Notes: generated by a model from the letters alone, not told the origin. 64,000 nucleotides of DNA from JAVVHH01 sp963848035 (GCA_963848035.1 CAWKCD010000001.1:2046001-2110000); one strand, 5' to 3'; shown: positions 52,040 through 61,400, numbered from the stretch's first letter. Program-made: numbers and translations.

Positions 52040-54387
52040 GCGCCACCCTCGCCGCGCCCGGCCGCATCGCCATCGCGGAGCCCGGCGCCTGTGCGCATTG
52101 CGGCCTTCCGTCGCCCGCCGGCCACCGCTTCTGCTGTGCCGGCTGCGGCGCCGCCTTCGCCGTAATCCAGGATCTCGGCCTCGGCCGCTACTACCGAGAC
52201 CGCCTGCTCGACCCCGAGCGCCGCGCGCTCCGCCCCGACGGCGCGCCGCGGGAACTCCTGCAGCCGCATGTCTCGGCCTGCGCCGACGGCAGCTGGGAGT
52301 TCGTCGCCGCCGTGGACGGCCTGCAATGCGGCGCCTGCGTCTGGCTCATCGAGTCCGTCCTGGCCCGCGAACCGGGCGTGTCGGAAGGCCGCATCAACCT
52401 GACCACCCGCCGGCTCCGCCTCGCCTGGCGCGGCGCCCCGGAGGACATCGAACGGCTTGCCGTCCGCGTCGAGGCGCTCGGCTATCGGCTGGTGCCGTTC
52501 ACGCCCGCCGCGCTCGCAGCCGCGAGAGACGAGACCAGCCGATCCCTCCTTCGCGCCCTCGCCGTCGCCGGTTTTGCCGCAGGCAACGTTATGTTCCTCG
52601 CCCTCGCGAACTGGGTCGGCGAACGACAGGGCATGGGCGCCGCGACCCGCGACCTGCTGCACTGGGTCGCAGCCCTGATCGCCATGCCCGCGATCGTCTA
52701 CGCGAGCCGCCCTTTCATCCGCTCCGCCGCCGCAGTCCTGGCAAGCGGCCGCACCAACATGGACGTGCCGATCAGCATCGGCGTTGCGCTGGTCACCAGC
52801 CTCAGCCTTTGGCAAACCATCGTCGGCGGTCAGCAGACCTATTTCGAATCCGCCACCATGCTCCTGTTCTTCCTCCTGCTCGGACGCTCGATGGATCATC
52901 GCGCCCGCGGCCAGGCGCGCGCGGCGGCCGAGCAGTTGCTGGCGCTACGCCACCAGGACGTCACCATCGTCGGCCCCTTGGGTATCCCCACGCGCCGCCG
53001 CCAGCACGAGATTGCCGTCGGCGACTGGATCCTTGTCGGCATGGGCGAGCGGATCGGCGCCGATGGCGTCGTCGAACGCGGCGTCGCCACCCTCGACACG
53101 AGCCTGGTCACCGGCGAGAGCCTCCCGCGCCCCGTCGCGCCGGGCAGCACCGTCTACGCTGGCACGCTAAACCTCGGCGCGCCGTTGACCATCCGCGTCG
53201 ACGCCGCCGGTCCCGGCACGATGCTGGCCGAATGCGTCCGCCTGATCGAGGCCGCCGAAGCACGGAGAGGCCGCTACGTCGTGCTCGCCGACCGCGTCGC
53301 CCGCGCCTACGCCCCGGCGGTGCACCTCTGTGCGCTGCTCACCTTCCTCTACTGGCTGCTCATCGGCGGCGCGCCGCTCGCCACCGCCCTCATCGCCGCC
53401 GCCGCCGTCCTCATCATCACCTGCCCTTGCGCTCTCGCCCTCGCGGTCCCGCTGGTGCAGGTGATCGCCACCGGCCGTCTGTTCGCGCGCGGCACGCTGC
53501 TCAAATCGCCGACCGCGCTCGAGCGCGTCGCCGAGGTGACCACCATCTGCTTCGACAAGACCGGCACCCTGACCGACCCGGAACTCCGCCTCCAGCCCAC
53601 GGCGGACCCGGACACGCTGCGCCTGGCCGCTTCGCTCGCAGCCGGCAGCCGGCATCCCCTAGCGCGCGCGCTCTGCGCGGCCGCCCCGCCCGTGGCTCCC
53701 GCCGCGGATCTCGTCGAACGGAGCGGTGAAGGCATGAGCTGCCCCAGCCCCGACGGCGAGATCCGGCTCGGCAGCGCCGCCTTCTGCGGCGCCGACGCCG
53801 GAAGCGGGGCCGAGCTCTGGCTCGCGCGGCCCGGCGCCGCACCAGTCCGTTTCAGCTTCGCCGAACACCTGCGCGACGATGCCGCCGAGACCCTCGCTCG
53901 CCTCCGCCGATCCGGTTACCGCGTCCGCCTCCTTTCCGGCGACCGGCCCGAATCGGTGGCGGCGATCGCAGACGCGCTCGGGATTGCGGAATGGCGCGCC
54001 GCCTGTCATCCCGCCGACAAGGTGACCGCGCTCGAAGCCTGGTCGCGCGACGGCGAACGCGTGCTGATGGTCGGCGACGAACTCAACGACGGCCCGGCGC
54101 TCGCCGCTGCGAGCGTCTCTGCCTCGCCGTCCAGCGCCTCGGATCTCAGTCAAACCGTGGCCGACATCGTCTACCAAGGCAGCCTTCTCGCTCCCGTGGC
54201 GGACCTGCTCCACGTCGGGCGCCGGGCTCGGAGCGTCATGCGCCAAAACCTCGCGCTTGCGTTCGGCTACAATGCGTTGGCCGTGCCGGTGGCGATGGCC
54301 GGGCTGCTTCAGCCGTGGCACGCCGCGATCGCCATGTCGGCGTCGTCGCTGCTGGTCATGGGCAATGCCGCACGGATGCGCCGATGA
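52036..54387 (+). CDS. ccoI: Copper-transporting P-type ATPase for cbb3 assembly
   Basis: The 783-aa protein starts at GTG 52036. An N-terminal cysteine-rich part (GACAHCGLP, RFCCAGCGAAF) and a heavy-metal domain (GLQCGACVW) precede the membrane core. Motifs are SLVTGESLPRP, the metal site ITCPCALALAV, the phosphorylation loop CFDKTGTLT, the SRHPLA histidine-proline, and GDELNDGPALA where most family members have GDGxNDxPAL. It exports copper towards the periplasm for CuB. Its stop overlaps ccoS. Confidence 0.94.
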   Translation: MSATLAAPGRIAIAEPGACAHCGLPSPAGHRFCCAGCGAAFAVIQDLGLGRYYRDRLLDPERRALRPDGAPRELLQPHVSACADGSWEFVAAVDGLQCGACVWLIESVLAREPGVSEGRINLTTRRLRLAWRGAPEDIERLAVRVEALGYRLVPFTPAALAAARDETSRSLLRALAVAGFAAGNVMFLALANWVGERQGMGAATRDLLHWVAALIAMPAIVYASRPFIRSAAAVLASGRTNMDVPISIGVALVTSLSLWQTIVGGQQTYFESATMLLFFLLLGRSMDHRARGQARAAAEQLLALRHQDVTIVGPLGIPTRRRQHEIAVGDWILVGMGERIGADGVVERGVATLDTSLVTGESLPRPVAPGSTVYAGTLNLGAPLTIRVDAAGPGTMLAECVRLIEAAEARRGRYVVLADRVARAYAPAVHLCALLTFLYWLLIGGAPLATALIAAAAVLIITCPCALALAVPLVQVIATGRLFARGTLLKSPTALERVAEVTTICFDKTGTLTDPELRLQPTADPDTLRLAASLAAGSRHPLARALCAAAPPVAPAADLVERSGEGMSCPSPDGEIRLGSAAFCGADAGSGAELWLARPGAAPVRFSFAEHLRDDAAETLARLRRSGYRVRLLSGDRPESVAAIADALGIAEWRAACHPADKVTALEAWSRDGERVLMVGDELNDGPALAAASVSASPSSASDLSQTVADIVYQGSLLAPVADLLHVGRRARSVMRQNLALAFGYNALAVPVAMAGLLQPWHAAIAMSASSLLVMGNAARMRR

Positions 54388-54521
54388 TTGCCCTGTTCTG
54401 GTTGCTCGGCGTCAGCCTCTGTCTCGGCGCTACGGGCCTCGCGGCGTTCCTGTGGTGCGTCCGTTCCGAGCAATACGACGATCTCGAAGGTGCGGCCCAA
54501 CGAGTCCTGTTCGACGACTGA
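54384..54521 (+). CDS. ccoS: cbb3 oxidase maturation protein CcoS
   Basis: The 45-aa protein is one membrane helix (FWLLGVSLCLGATGLAAFLW) followed by the family tail VRSEQYDDLEGAAQRVLFDD, the usual length and end of CcoS. It overlaps ccoI and ends ten bases before the convergent fnr gene. Confidence 0.92.
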   Translation: MIALFWLLGVSLCLGATGLAAFLWCVRSEQYDDLEGAAQRVLFDD

Positions 54522-54530
54522 CCCCCGACC

Positions 54531-55289
54531 TCAAGCGGCGTGCCGGTCGCCGCCCCCCGCGGCGACGTTCTCCATCCACGCTCGATCCTGAAGGATCACG
54601 AGGTCGTTCGACGGGATCGTGATCCGCCGCTCGGCCTTGAAGCGGCTCAGCGTTCGGCTGACCGTCTCGATCGTCAGCCCGAGATAATCGGCGATTTCGC
54701 CCCGGGTCATCGGCAGGCGGATCTGGTCCTCCGCGCCAGGCGGCCCCTCGCGCAGCGCCGACACCAGGAACGTGGCCACCCGTTCGCGCGCCGTCTTGCG
54801 GCCGAGCAGCAGCATCTGCGTCTGGGCGCTGGCCAATTCGTTGCAAGCCGCCTCCAGCAGCCGGTGCTCGAGTTGCGGGAAATCCACCATCAGCCGTTGT
54901 AGCTTGGGCCGCGAGAATCGGCACAGCGTGACCGGCTCGATCGCCTGCGCGCTGAACGCATAGGTCTGCGACACCGCCAATCCAAGGAAGTGGCCAATCG
55001 TCGCGAAGCCGGTGATCTGTTGGCGCCCATCGGCCAGCAACGTGAACAGCTTCGCGGTGCCCGAGGTCACGTTGAAGAAGTCGGTGGCCGGCTCGCCCTC
55101 CTCGATGAACATGCGCCCACGATCGATCTGCATGACCACCGCAGTGCTGGCGAGCAGCGCAAGATCGTCATAGTCGATCACGTTGCAGACGCTGCAAGGC
55201 CGCGCCGCGCAGGTCTGGCAGCGATCGCGGCCCGGCCGCGGCGTGATCACCAATTGGCTCGGCAGTCGATCGTGCATATCGGCGGTCAC
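54531..55289 (-). CDS. fnr: Oxygen-sensing Crp/Fnr-family regulator
   Basis: This 252-aa regulator has N-terminal cysteines C24, C27, C32 and C35 and a further C123, enough for an O2-labile [4Fe-4S] cluster as in FnrN/Anr-type proteins (E. coli Fnr uses three N-terminal cysteines plus one at 122). A cAMP-type barrel and dimer helix follow. The winged helix has GEIADYLGLTIETVSRTLSRF with the E208-S211-R212 triad that reads TTGAT half-sites. The start is GTG 55289 or ATG 55277. It lies tail to tail with ccoS, and FNR boxes occur before the cco operon and upstream of itself. Confidence 0.92.
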   Translation of the reverse strand: MTADMHDRLPSQLVITPRPGRDRCQTCAARPCSVCNVIDYDDLALLASTAVVMQIDRGRMFIEEGEPATDFFNVTSGTAKLFTLLADGRQQITGFATIGHFLGLAVSQTYAFSAQAIEPVTLCRFSRPKLQRLMVDFPQLEHRLLEAACNELASAQTQMLLLGRKTARERVATFLVSALREGPPGAEDQIRLPMTRGEIADYLGLTIETVSRTLSRFKAERRITIPSNDLVILQDRAWMENVAAGGGDRHAA

Positions 55290-55354
55290 ATCAATTTCAA
55301 GTCGACAGTAGCCCGTTCGGCATCAGCAAGGAAGCACGATGAGTCGAGAGCGCC

Positions 55355-55368
55355 TTGATTTGTGTCAA
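55355..55368. promoter_or_regulatory. FNR box between fnr and the 55404 gene
   Basis: TTGATTTGTGTCAA matches TTGAY-N4-RTCAA perfectly. Its centre (55361.5) is about 73 bp upstream of the fnr start on the minus strand (start site expected near 55320), giving autoregulation. On the plus strand a start site 41 bp away would coincide with the ATG at 55404. Confidence 0.82.
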
Positions 55369-55403
55369 CGTGCTGGCCGCCGCGATGCACTTAGCTTCGC
55401 GGA

Positions 55404-55892
55404 ATGAGCCAATCCGGGACACAATGTGACTTCATCGTCGACGGTCTTCGGCCAGAGCAAGTTCTCGTCGTTTATCCCTTGATTCGAGCGATCGATCGCT
55501 CGGTCAGTCTGCGCGACTGGGTCGGCTATGCGCGGCGGTTGGCCCAACAACGGACCGGGCGGCGCGGCATATTGGTGGCCCGGCGGCCGACGCAGCGACA
55601 TCCCTCCGGGCTGGTCTGCTATCGCGCGGAACGGCGCATCAGCTGCGGTGCGATGCTGATCGCTGAGAACTTCGCCGCTCTCGATCCGCTCTTCCCGATG
55701 CCGGTGATCAAAGCGCTCGCCCGCGGGCTGGACCAGGTCGCAGCCCGGCTGAAATGCGACCGCATCCGCTTCATCTGCCGCGAGACCGACCGCTCGGTGC
55801 TGCAGGCCCTACGTGAGATGGGCAACGGATCGCCCGACGGTTTGATGTTGACCGGCAAGGTGAGCGGGTTCGGCATCGATCGGGCGGCCTGA
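55404..55892 (+). CDS. Hypothetical protein, possibly acetyltransferase-like (162 aa)
   Basis: The 162-aa protein has an alternating strand-helix pattern, with stretches such as VLVVYPLIRAIDRSV, RRGILVARRPTQR and LIAENFAALDPLFPMPVIKALARGLDQ. This is compatible with a GNAT-like acyltransferase fold, but the acetyl-CoA loop is not clear. There is almost no ribosome site (GCGGA directly before ATG). A perfect FNR box is placed so that the transcript could begin at the start codon. It may be an anaerobically controlled enzyme; identity is uncertain. Confidence 0.6.
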   Translation: MSQSGTQCDFIVDGLRPEQVLVVYPLIRAIDRSVSLRDWVGYARRLAQQRTGRRGILVARRPTQRHPSGLVCYRAERRISCGAMLIAENFAALDPLFPMPVIKALARGLDQVAARLKCDRIRFICRETDRSVLQALREMGNGSPDGLMLTGKVSGFGIDRAA

Positions 55893-55900
55893 TCGAATTC

Positions 55901-56407
55901 CTAATCGAACAGGCTCTGCCGTTCCGTCCGTTTCCGCCGTCCGGTGCGCTCCGCCGGCGCTTCGGCCGCGATCTGCAGGTTTCGCGTCTCCGCCTGCTGC
56001 TCGACGACACCCGCCGCCGTCGCCGCGACCAGGGCGATCGCGGCCCGCACCGGCACCGACAGGCTGCGATAATGCTTCAGCAGCGCTTCCTCGTCCGGAG
56101 AAAGCAGGCCCAGCTCGCCTTGTGGCTCGACCAGCAGTTCGGCCGGAATCAAGTCGCCGGGCTCCAACCCCAGCAGATATTCCTCGTCTGAATCCAGCGC
56201 GGCACAGAGAGCTCGCAAGAACCGGCCGCCGGGCAGGGGACCCGCCCCTCGCCGCAAGCGCTCGAGGGTGCCGAGCGGAAGGCCCACGGTCACGTCCACC
56301 TGCTCGGGCCGCAATCCCAAGGCATCGAGCCGCCGCTCGATCCTGGATGCGATGTCCGGGCTCACCTCCACATCGTATCTCCTTGGACCGCACGCGCTGC
56401 AGGCCAT
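55901..56407 (-). CDS. Probable XRE-type helix-turn-helix protein
   Basis: The 168-aa protein opens MACSACGPRRYDVEVSPDIA, then has RIERRLDALGLRPEQVDVTVGLPLGTLERLRRGAG, which fits the first three helices of an XRE-like DNA-binding fold. A second part, PDEEALLKHYRSLSVPVRAAI, matches a common C-terminal motif of phage-like or XRE regulators. The terminal 30 residues are charged. It converges on the 55404 gene with eight bases between them. The target is unknown. Confidence 0.6.
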   Translation of the reverse strand: MACSACGPRRYDVEVSPDIASRIERRLDALGLRPEQVDVTVGLPLGTLERLRRGAGPLPGGRFLRALCAALDSDEEYLLGLEPGDLIPAELLVEPQGELGLLSPDEEALLKHYRSLSVPVRAAIALVAATAAGVVEQQAETRNLQIAAEAPAERTGRRKRTERQSLFD

Positions 56408-56494
56408 GCCATGAACGCGCGGATCCGCAAAGCCGCGCCACTCACCTATCGATCGTGGATCCGTCCTCGTGCGGCCACATCCAGATCGTCCGTG

Positions 56495-57043
56495 TCAGCG
56501 CGACTGGAAGTGCAGCCAGGAACGCGAGCGCCCCGAGGACAACTGCACCGCGTCCTCTCGGATCGCCGTCAGTGTGCCGTCCCCGATCGGATCGCCGATC
56601 CGATAGTCGCGCCCATCGATGGTCGCCACCATGTCGTCATTGGTCTTGGTGATGCCGGTCAGTCGATGGCCCGCGCGAAGGCTGGCCTCCGACAGATTGG
56701 CCAGGGAGCGGAAGGGATCGACCGGCGGAGGTGGGCCGGCGAGAAGCTGGGCAGCAACGGGTGGGATCGCGGCCTCGGCGAGGGCCGGGGTCCAATCCAG
56801 CAGGAAAACCGCCGTGATGAACGTCGCGTCCGCGGTGCGAGGGTGCACCCTCAGCCGGCGCAGCAGGCCGCCCCGTGCCTCCATGTGACCCACGAATTGC
56901 ACCAGTCCGGCAAAGCTGGCCTCCAGCTCGATCTCAATCGGCCCAGACAACGCAATCCGGCTCATCTCGCCCCGGTGCGCCCAATCAGCAGGCGGGCGGC
57001 AGGCGTTGAGTTTGATCGTCTCAATTATAAGAGTGAGCATCAC
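56495..57043 (-). CDS. Fragment resembling pilus/type II secretion inner-membrane proteins
   Basis: The 182-aa protein (possibly 156 aa from ATG 56965, MSRIALSGPIEIELE) has a ferredoxin-like fold pattern FAGLVQFVGHMEARGGLLRRLRV near the start, reminiscent of PilO/GspM periplasmic domains. Its end, GHRLTGITKTNDDMVATIDGRDYRIGDPIGDG, resembles a PilP/GspC-type beta domain. There is no membrane helix and no other pilus or secretion gene nearby, so it may be a rearranged remnant or a stand-alone relative. The assignment is weak. Confidence 0.45.
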   Translation of the reverse strand: MMLTLIIETIKLNACRPPADWAHRGEMSRIALSGPIEIELEASFAGLVQFVGHMEARGGLLRRLRVHPRTADATFITAVFLLDWTPALAEAAIPPVAAQLLAGPPPPVDPFRSLANLSEASLRAGHRLTGITKTNDDMVATIDGRDYRIGDPIGDGTLTAIREDAVQLSSGRSRSWLHFQSR

Positions 57044-57205
57044 CTGACTGGGGAAGGCGATCGAAGTTTACGGGATACGGCGGGTTGGGCCGGCGCGCAC
57101 TCTCGCCTTCTGCTCGGCGTGACCGAATGCGCGTCCGCCGCGAGTCCGCACTACGCGACAAGAATCGCCAGCCGAAACGAGAATCTCGTGAAACATTGAA
57201 AGTGC

Positions 57206-57291
57206 TGCCCGCCGCCGGACTCGAACCGGCAAGCCCTGTCACGGACGTCGGATTTTAAGTCCGCTGCGTCTACCAATTCCGCCAGGCGGGC
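57206..57291 (-). tRNA. tRNA-Leu (anticodon TAA)
   Basis: The minus strand folds as a class II tRNA. The acceptor arms are GCCCGCC/GGCGGGC with discriminator A, the D-arm is TGGCGGAATTGGTAGACGC, and the anticodon loop CTTAAAA carries TAA. A long variable arm and a T-arm GGTTCGAGTCC follow. CCA is not encoded (the genome reads GCA after the discriminator). Confidence 0.95.
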
Positions 57292-57307
57292 CAACGACCC
57301 GACAATA

Positions 57308-58226
57308 TCAACCCTTGCGAGACCCGGCCACCTCGCTCGCGATGTCCAGCGCACGCCGGATCAGGTTCTCGCTCGCCTCTGGTGTCCGGAACGCGCTGTG
57401 GGCGGAAAGCGTCACGTTCTCCAGCCGCGTCAGCGCATGACCCGGCGGCAGCGGCTCTTCCAGGAACACATCCAGCGCCGCATGGCCAAGATTGGCCGAG
57501 AAGCGCCCCGATCATCGCCGCCTCGTCGACCACGGCGCCCCGCGCCGTGTTCACCAAAATCGCGCCCGGCCGCATCTGCGCCAGCCGTGCCGCGTCGAGA
57601 AACCCGCGCGTCTCGTCCGTCAGCAGCAGGTGGAGCGAGACGACATGGCTCTCCGCCAGCAACTGCTCCAGCGGCACGAACGCCACCCCTGCAGCCGCCC
57701 GCGGTGTGCAATTCCATGCCAGAACCCGCATCCCCATCCCGCCAGCCATCCGCGCTACCTCGGCTGCGATCCCGCCATATCCGATCAACCCGATCGTATT
57801 GCCGGTCAGCTGAAGCCCCTCGGTCCGGAGCCACTGCCCCTCGCGCATGGAGCGGTCCATCCGCGCCAATCCCCGCGCCGCCGCCCACATCAGCGCGATC
57901 GCGTGTTCGGCTACCGCCGTGTCGCCATAGCCCTTGATGATGTGGACCGTGATGCCGAGCCGCGCCAGCGCCTCGGGATCCATGTAGCTGCGCGCGCCCG
58001 TGCCCAGAAAGATCACGTGCTTGAGCCCCGCGCACCGCGCCATGATCTCGGCCGGCATGAAGCTGTGGTCGTTCAGCACGAACGCCGACCCGGCCAGCAA
58101 ACCTGGCAACTCCGCCGGCTCCACCTGCGGCTGCACGTTCACGCGGATCGGCGGATCCCCTGGCCGTGACACGCGGCGGAACACCTCGGCGAGTTCGGCC
58201 CCGGCGTCCACGAATATCCCCTTCAT
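57308..58226 (-). CDS. D-isomer-specific 2-hydroxyacid dehydrogenase (frame broken once)
   Basis: Starts MKGIFVDAGAELAEVF at 58226. It has the NAD-binding motif TIGLIGYGGIAAEVARMAGGMG and the catalytic arginine in NTARGAVVDEAAM. The frame then breaks near 57497-57500, and the correct frame continues ANLGHAALDVFLEEPLPPG (catalytic glutamate) and LSAHSAFRTPEAS (catalytic histidine) to the stop at 57308; about 306 aa. It would reduce a 2-keto acid to the D-hydroxy acid, or run in reverse. Confidence 0.88.
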
Positions 58227-58292
58227 CGCGCTCCTCGTTCGATCGCCCGGATCGTGCTCGTGCGGCGTTGACGCCGCAAGCCCGCCACGCGC

Positions 58293-59135
58293 ATGGTCGA
58301 GCGCATGCGAATCGCGCTTCTGGCCTGCTGCCTTGCGCTGGCGCCGGCGGCGCTGGCGCAAAAGCCGCCGCCTGCGGGCGTTCCGTGGGACGGCGTTCCC
58401 GCCGGCAAGCCGCCCCCGTTGGGCGACGATGGCCCCCGCCGCCCCGGCAAGCTCGGCGGCGACGACGCCCAACGCAGCGGCCTACCGTTCGCCAGCGAGC
58501 GCGCTTTCGCCAGCGGCACCGGCTTCGTCGTCGCCGAGGGCAAGCTCCTGACCAATCGCCATGTTATCGCCACCTGCGCGCACGTCGTCGCCCGAGGTGT
58601 CGAGGGGACCCGGCTGCCCGCCCGCGTGGAGGCGGTCGACCGCGAGCGCGATCTCGCTTTGCTCGCCGTCGACCGCTCGGTCGGGCCGCCGCTGCCCTTC
58701 CGCAATGGGCCCCCGGTGCGCCGCGGCGAGTATGTCGTCACCTACGGCTTCCCCCTCTCCGGCTTGCTTTCCTCGGGTCCCTCGCTCACGCTCGGCAACG
58801 TCAGCGCGCTCGCCGGCCTGCGCGACAATCCGGCCAATTTCCAGATCAGCGCCGCCGTTCAGCCCGGCAATTCCGGCGGTCCGCTGTTCGACAGCCGGGG
58901 CCATGTCATTGGCGTGGTCGTCTCCAAGCTCAATGCTGCCCGGGTCGCCGAAATGACCGGTGGCGACATCCCCCAGAACGTCAATTTCGCGGTCAAGGGC
59001 ACGGAGGCGTTCGCCTTCCTCGTCGCGCACGGCGTCGACCCGTTGCTCGCCCCGAGCGATGGCGCCGAAAAGCGGCCCGACGAGATCGACGCCATCGCCA
59101 ACCCGTCCACCGTCTACCTGCAGTGCTTCCGCTAG
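58293..59135 (+). CDS. Secreted trypsin-like serine peptidase
   Basis: The 280-aa protein (or from ATG 58305) has a signal peptide (MRIALLACCLALAPAALAQ), a proline-rich linker, then a chymotrypsin-fold domain. The triad is H in LLTNRHV, D in RERDLALLAV and S in QPGNSGGPLF, as in Deg/HtrA enzymes, but no PDZ domain follows. Five bases separate it from the penicillin-binding protein gene, so the two may share a transcript and act in the envelope. Confidence 0.88.
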   Translation: MVERMRIALLACCLALAPAALAQKPPPAGVPWDGVPAGKPPPLGDDGPRRPGKLGGDDAQRSGLPFASERAFASGTGFVVAEGKLLTNRHVIATCAHVVARGVEGTRLPARVEAVDRERDLALLAVDRSVGPPLPFRNGPPVRRGEYVVTYGFPLSGLLSSGPSLTLGNVSALAGLRDNPANFQISAAVQPGNSGGPLFDSRGHVIGVVVSKLNAARVAEMTGGDIPQNVNFAVKGTEAFAFLVAHGVDPLLAPSDGAEKRPDEIDAIANPSTVYLQCFR

Positions 59136-59138
59136 AAG

Positions 59139-60929
59139 ATGCCGGCCCCCTTCCTGCCTGCGGCTCCGGCCGCGGCCGTGCCGCGGCGACGCTGGCTCTG
59201 GCGTCTCCTCCGCTGGGGCATCATCCTCTCCGTCTGGGGCGTGCTGGCCCTCGGCGCCGTGCTCGTATGGTTTGCGCGCGACCTGCCGCGGCCGGAGACC
59301 GCGCTCGATAGCGCCCGCCGGCCCGGGCTTTCCCTCGAGGACCGGCAGGGCCGGGTGATCGCCACTTTCGGCGACATCGTCGGTGAGCCGTTGCGCTTGT
59401 CCGAGATGGCCGCATGCCTCCCCGAGGCCGCGGTCGCCGTCGAGGACCGCCGGTTCTACCAGCATTTCGGCCTCGATCCGGTCGGCATCCTGCGCGCGGC
59501 CGCGGTCAATCTCCAATCCGGCCGCCTTGTCCAGGGCGGCTCGACCATCACCCAGCAGGTCGCCAAGACGCTGTTCCTGACCAACGCCCGTACGCTCCGG
59601 CGTAAGGTCCAGGAGTTGATGCTGACCATCTGGCTCGAGCATTCCTTCAGCAAGCGCGAGATCCTCGAGATATGGCTCAACCGCGTCTATCTCGGCAGCG
59701 GCGCCTGGGGCGTCGACGCCGCCGCGCGGCTCTATTTCGGCGTCTCCGCGCGTAAGCTGAACCTCTGGCAATGCGCGGTGCTCGCCGGGCTGCCGCGTGC
59801 GCCCTCGCGCTTCAATCCCCGCGCCGATCCGGACGCCGCCGCCGCCCGCGGGCGCGAGGTCCTGGCCGCCATGGCCGAAACCGGCGTGATCACACAGGAC
59901 CAGGCGCGCCAATCCGGCGCCGCGATCGCCTTCGCGGCCTATCACCCGGCATCGGGCTGGTTCGCCGACTGGGTCGCCGCCGCCTCGCAGGTTCTCCTCC
60001 CGTCGGACGCCGACGCCACCGTCCGGACCACGCTGGACACACGAGCTCAGGCCATCGCCGAGCAGCGTCTGGCGGCGTTGCTCGACGGCCCGGGCGCGGC
60101 CGCGTCGGTCGGGCAGGGGGCCGTCGTGGTGCTCGACGCCGGTACCGGCGCGGTCCGCGCCATGGTCGGAGGCCGCCTCTACCAGGCCGGCGGCTTCAAC
60201 CGCGCCGTCACCGCAAGGCGCCAACCGGGCTCCGCCTTCAAGTCGTTCGTCTGGCTCGCCGCGCTCGAGCACGGCATGCATCCAGGCGACCATGTGCAGG
60301 ACGCCAAGCTGCGGATCGGGAGTTGGAGTCCGCAGAATTTCGACGGCGTCTACCACGGGGAGGTCACGCTCGAAGAAGCTCTCGCCCAATCGCTCAACAC
60401 AGTCTCGGTGCGCCTGCTGCAGGCGGTCGGCGGGCCTTCCGTGGCGATCGAGGTGGCGCGCCGGCTGGGCGTCGCCGATCCTCTGCCGGGCGATCTGTCG
60501 CTGGCGCTCGGGACCGGGGAGGTGGGTCTGCTGGAGATGACCGGCGCCTATGCCGCGATCCTCAATGGCGGGTTCCTCGTCGTTCCGAGCGGCATCGAGC
60601 GCGCGTCGGTGCATGGCCGGCCCGCGATCGCCGGGCTGCGCGCGCCGGTGCGGGTGATTGATGCAGAGAACGCGGCGGCGATGAAGCGGATGATGGCGGC
60701 CGTGGTGCGCACCGGCAGCGGTCGCGAGGCCGCCGTGCCGGGGCGCGTCGTCGAGGGCAAGACCGGTACGACGCAGGATTACCGCGACGCCTGGTTCATC
60801 GGCGGCGTCGACGGCATGGTCATCGGCGTGTGGCTCGGCAATGACGACGACCATCCGATGCGCGGCGTCACCGGCAGCTCCCTTCCGGCGCGTCTGTTCC
60901 GCGAGATCGCCTCCTCTTTGCGGCCCTGA
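59139..60929 (+). CDS. Class A penicillin-binding protein (transglycosylase/transpeptidase)
   Basis: This 596-aa, single-anchor protein (ILSVWGVLALGAVLVWF) polymerises and cross-links peptidoglycan. The GT51 domain has the catalytic VEDRRFYQHFG and GGSTITQQVAKTLFL. The transpeptidase domain has S-x-x-K in PGSAFKSF, S-x-N in SLNTVS and K-T-G in EGKTGTTQDYRDAWF. It is shorter than the usual PBP1A (about 800 aa), lacking the OB-fold insert, as in PBP1-type 2A proteins of Alphaproteobacteria. Confidence 0.9.
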   Translation: MPAPFLPAAPAAAVPRRRWLWRLLRWGIILSVWGVLALGAVLVWFARDLPRPETALDSARRPGLSLEDRQGRVIATFGDIVGEPLRLSEMAACLPEAAVAVEDRRFYQHFGLDPVGILRAAAVNLQSGRLVQGGSTITQQVAKTLFLTNARTLRRKVQELMLTIWLEHSFSKREILEIWLNRVYLGSGAWGVDAAARLYFGVSARKLNLWQCAVLAGLPRAPSRFNPRADPDAAAARGREVLAAMAETGVITQDQARQSGAAIAFAAYHPASGWFADWVAAASQVLLPSDADATVRTTLDTRAQAIAEQRLAALLDGPGAAASVGQGAVVVLDAGTGAVRAMVGGRLYQAGGFNRAVTARRQPGSAFKSFVWLAALEHGMHPGDHVQDAKLRIGSWSPQNFDGVYHGEVTLEEALAQSLNTVSVRLLQAVGGPSVAIEVARRLGVADPLPGDLSLALGTGEVGLLEMTGAYAAILNGGFLVVPSGIERASVHGRPAIAGLRAPVRVIDAENAAAMKRMMAAVVRTGSGREAAVPGRVVEGKTGTTQDYRDAWFIGGVDGMVIGVWLGNDDDHPMRGVTGSSLPARLFREIASSLRP

Positions 60930-60998
60930 GGCGCCCGGCGTTTACGAAAGCTTCAGGGTTCGCGCGGTATCCTGCGTCTCGGCTTGAGGAGACGTGTT

Positions 60999-61400
60999 TT
61001 GGCGCAAGAGGTGCGCTCGATCCTGTTTACGGCGGACGAGACTCATAAGGCCGTGGTTCAACTCCTCATGCAGCGCATTCGCGGGCTGAACCCGAACTGG
61101 ATCGACCGGATCGAGGTTCAACTCAAAGACGGCGCCGTGCGCGCGGTCGTCCATTTCAGCAAGGAACTCAGCACCAGTCGCCCGCTCGATGCGCACGAAC
61201 TGATGACCGCGCTGCTGCTCTACTGCCGGCACGCCCGCATCCCGCTGTCGAACCGCGCGCAGAAACGGATCGACGTCATCGGCGGCTGCCTGTCGCTTTC
61301 TTCGGCGCTGAATCTCCGTCGGATCGACCCCTGGATCGACGGCGGCACCATCGTCCACTCGGTCGCCGAGACCGGCCTCGAGCGCAGCCCGGCGGGATGA
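60999..61400 (+). CDS. Conserved-looking hypothetical protein (133 aa)
   Basis: I start it at TTG 60999, because a GAGGAGA ribosome site (60986-60992) lies right before it. The next candidate, TTG 60984, precedes that site. The product (MAQEVRSILFTADETHKAVVQLLMQRIRGLNPNW...) is a soluble alpha/beta protein with VQLKDGAVRAVVHF and a helix SRPLDAHELMTALLLYCRHARIPLS. No family is recognised. Confidence 0.6.
   Translation: MAQEVRSILFTADETHKAVVQLLMQRIRGLNPNWIDRIEVQLKDGAVRAVVHFSKELSTSRPLDAHELMTALLLYCRHARIPLSNRAQKRIDVIGGCLSLSSALNLRRIDPWIDGGTIVHSVAETGLERSPAG

Noticed and set aside
57206..57291. tRNA-Leu as a genomic-island attachment site
   Set aside because: No integrase gene and no second copy of the tRNA 3' end were seen in the window.
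58482..60854. A 790-codon open frame antisense to the protease and penicillin-binding protein genes
   Set aside because: Same cause: high-GC codon bias leaves the opposite strand open. The composition is low-complexity and both sense genes have all catalytic motifs.
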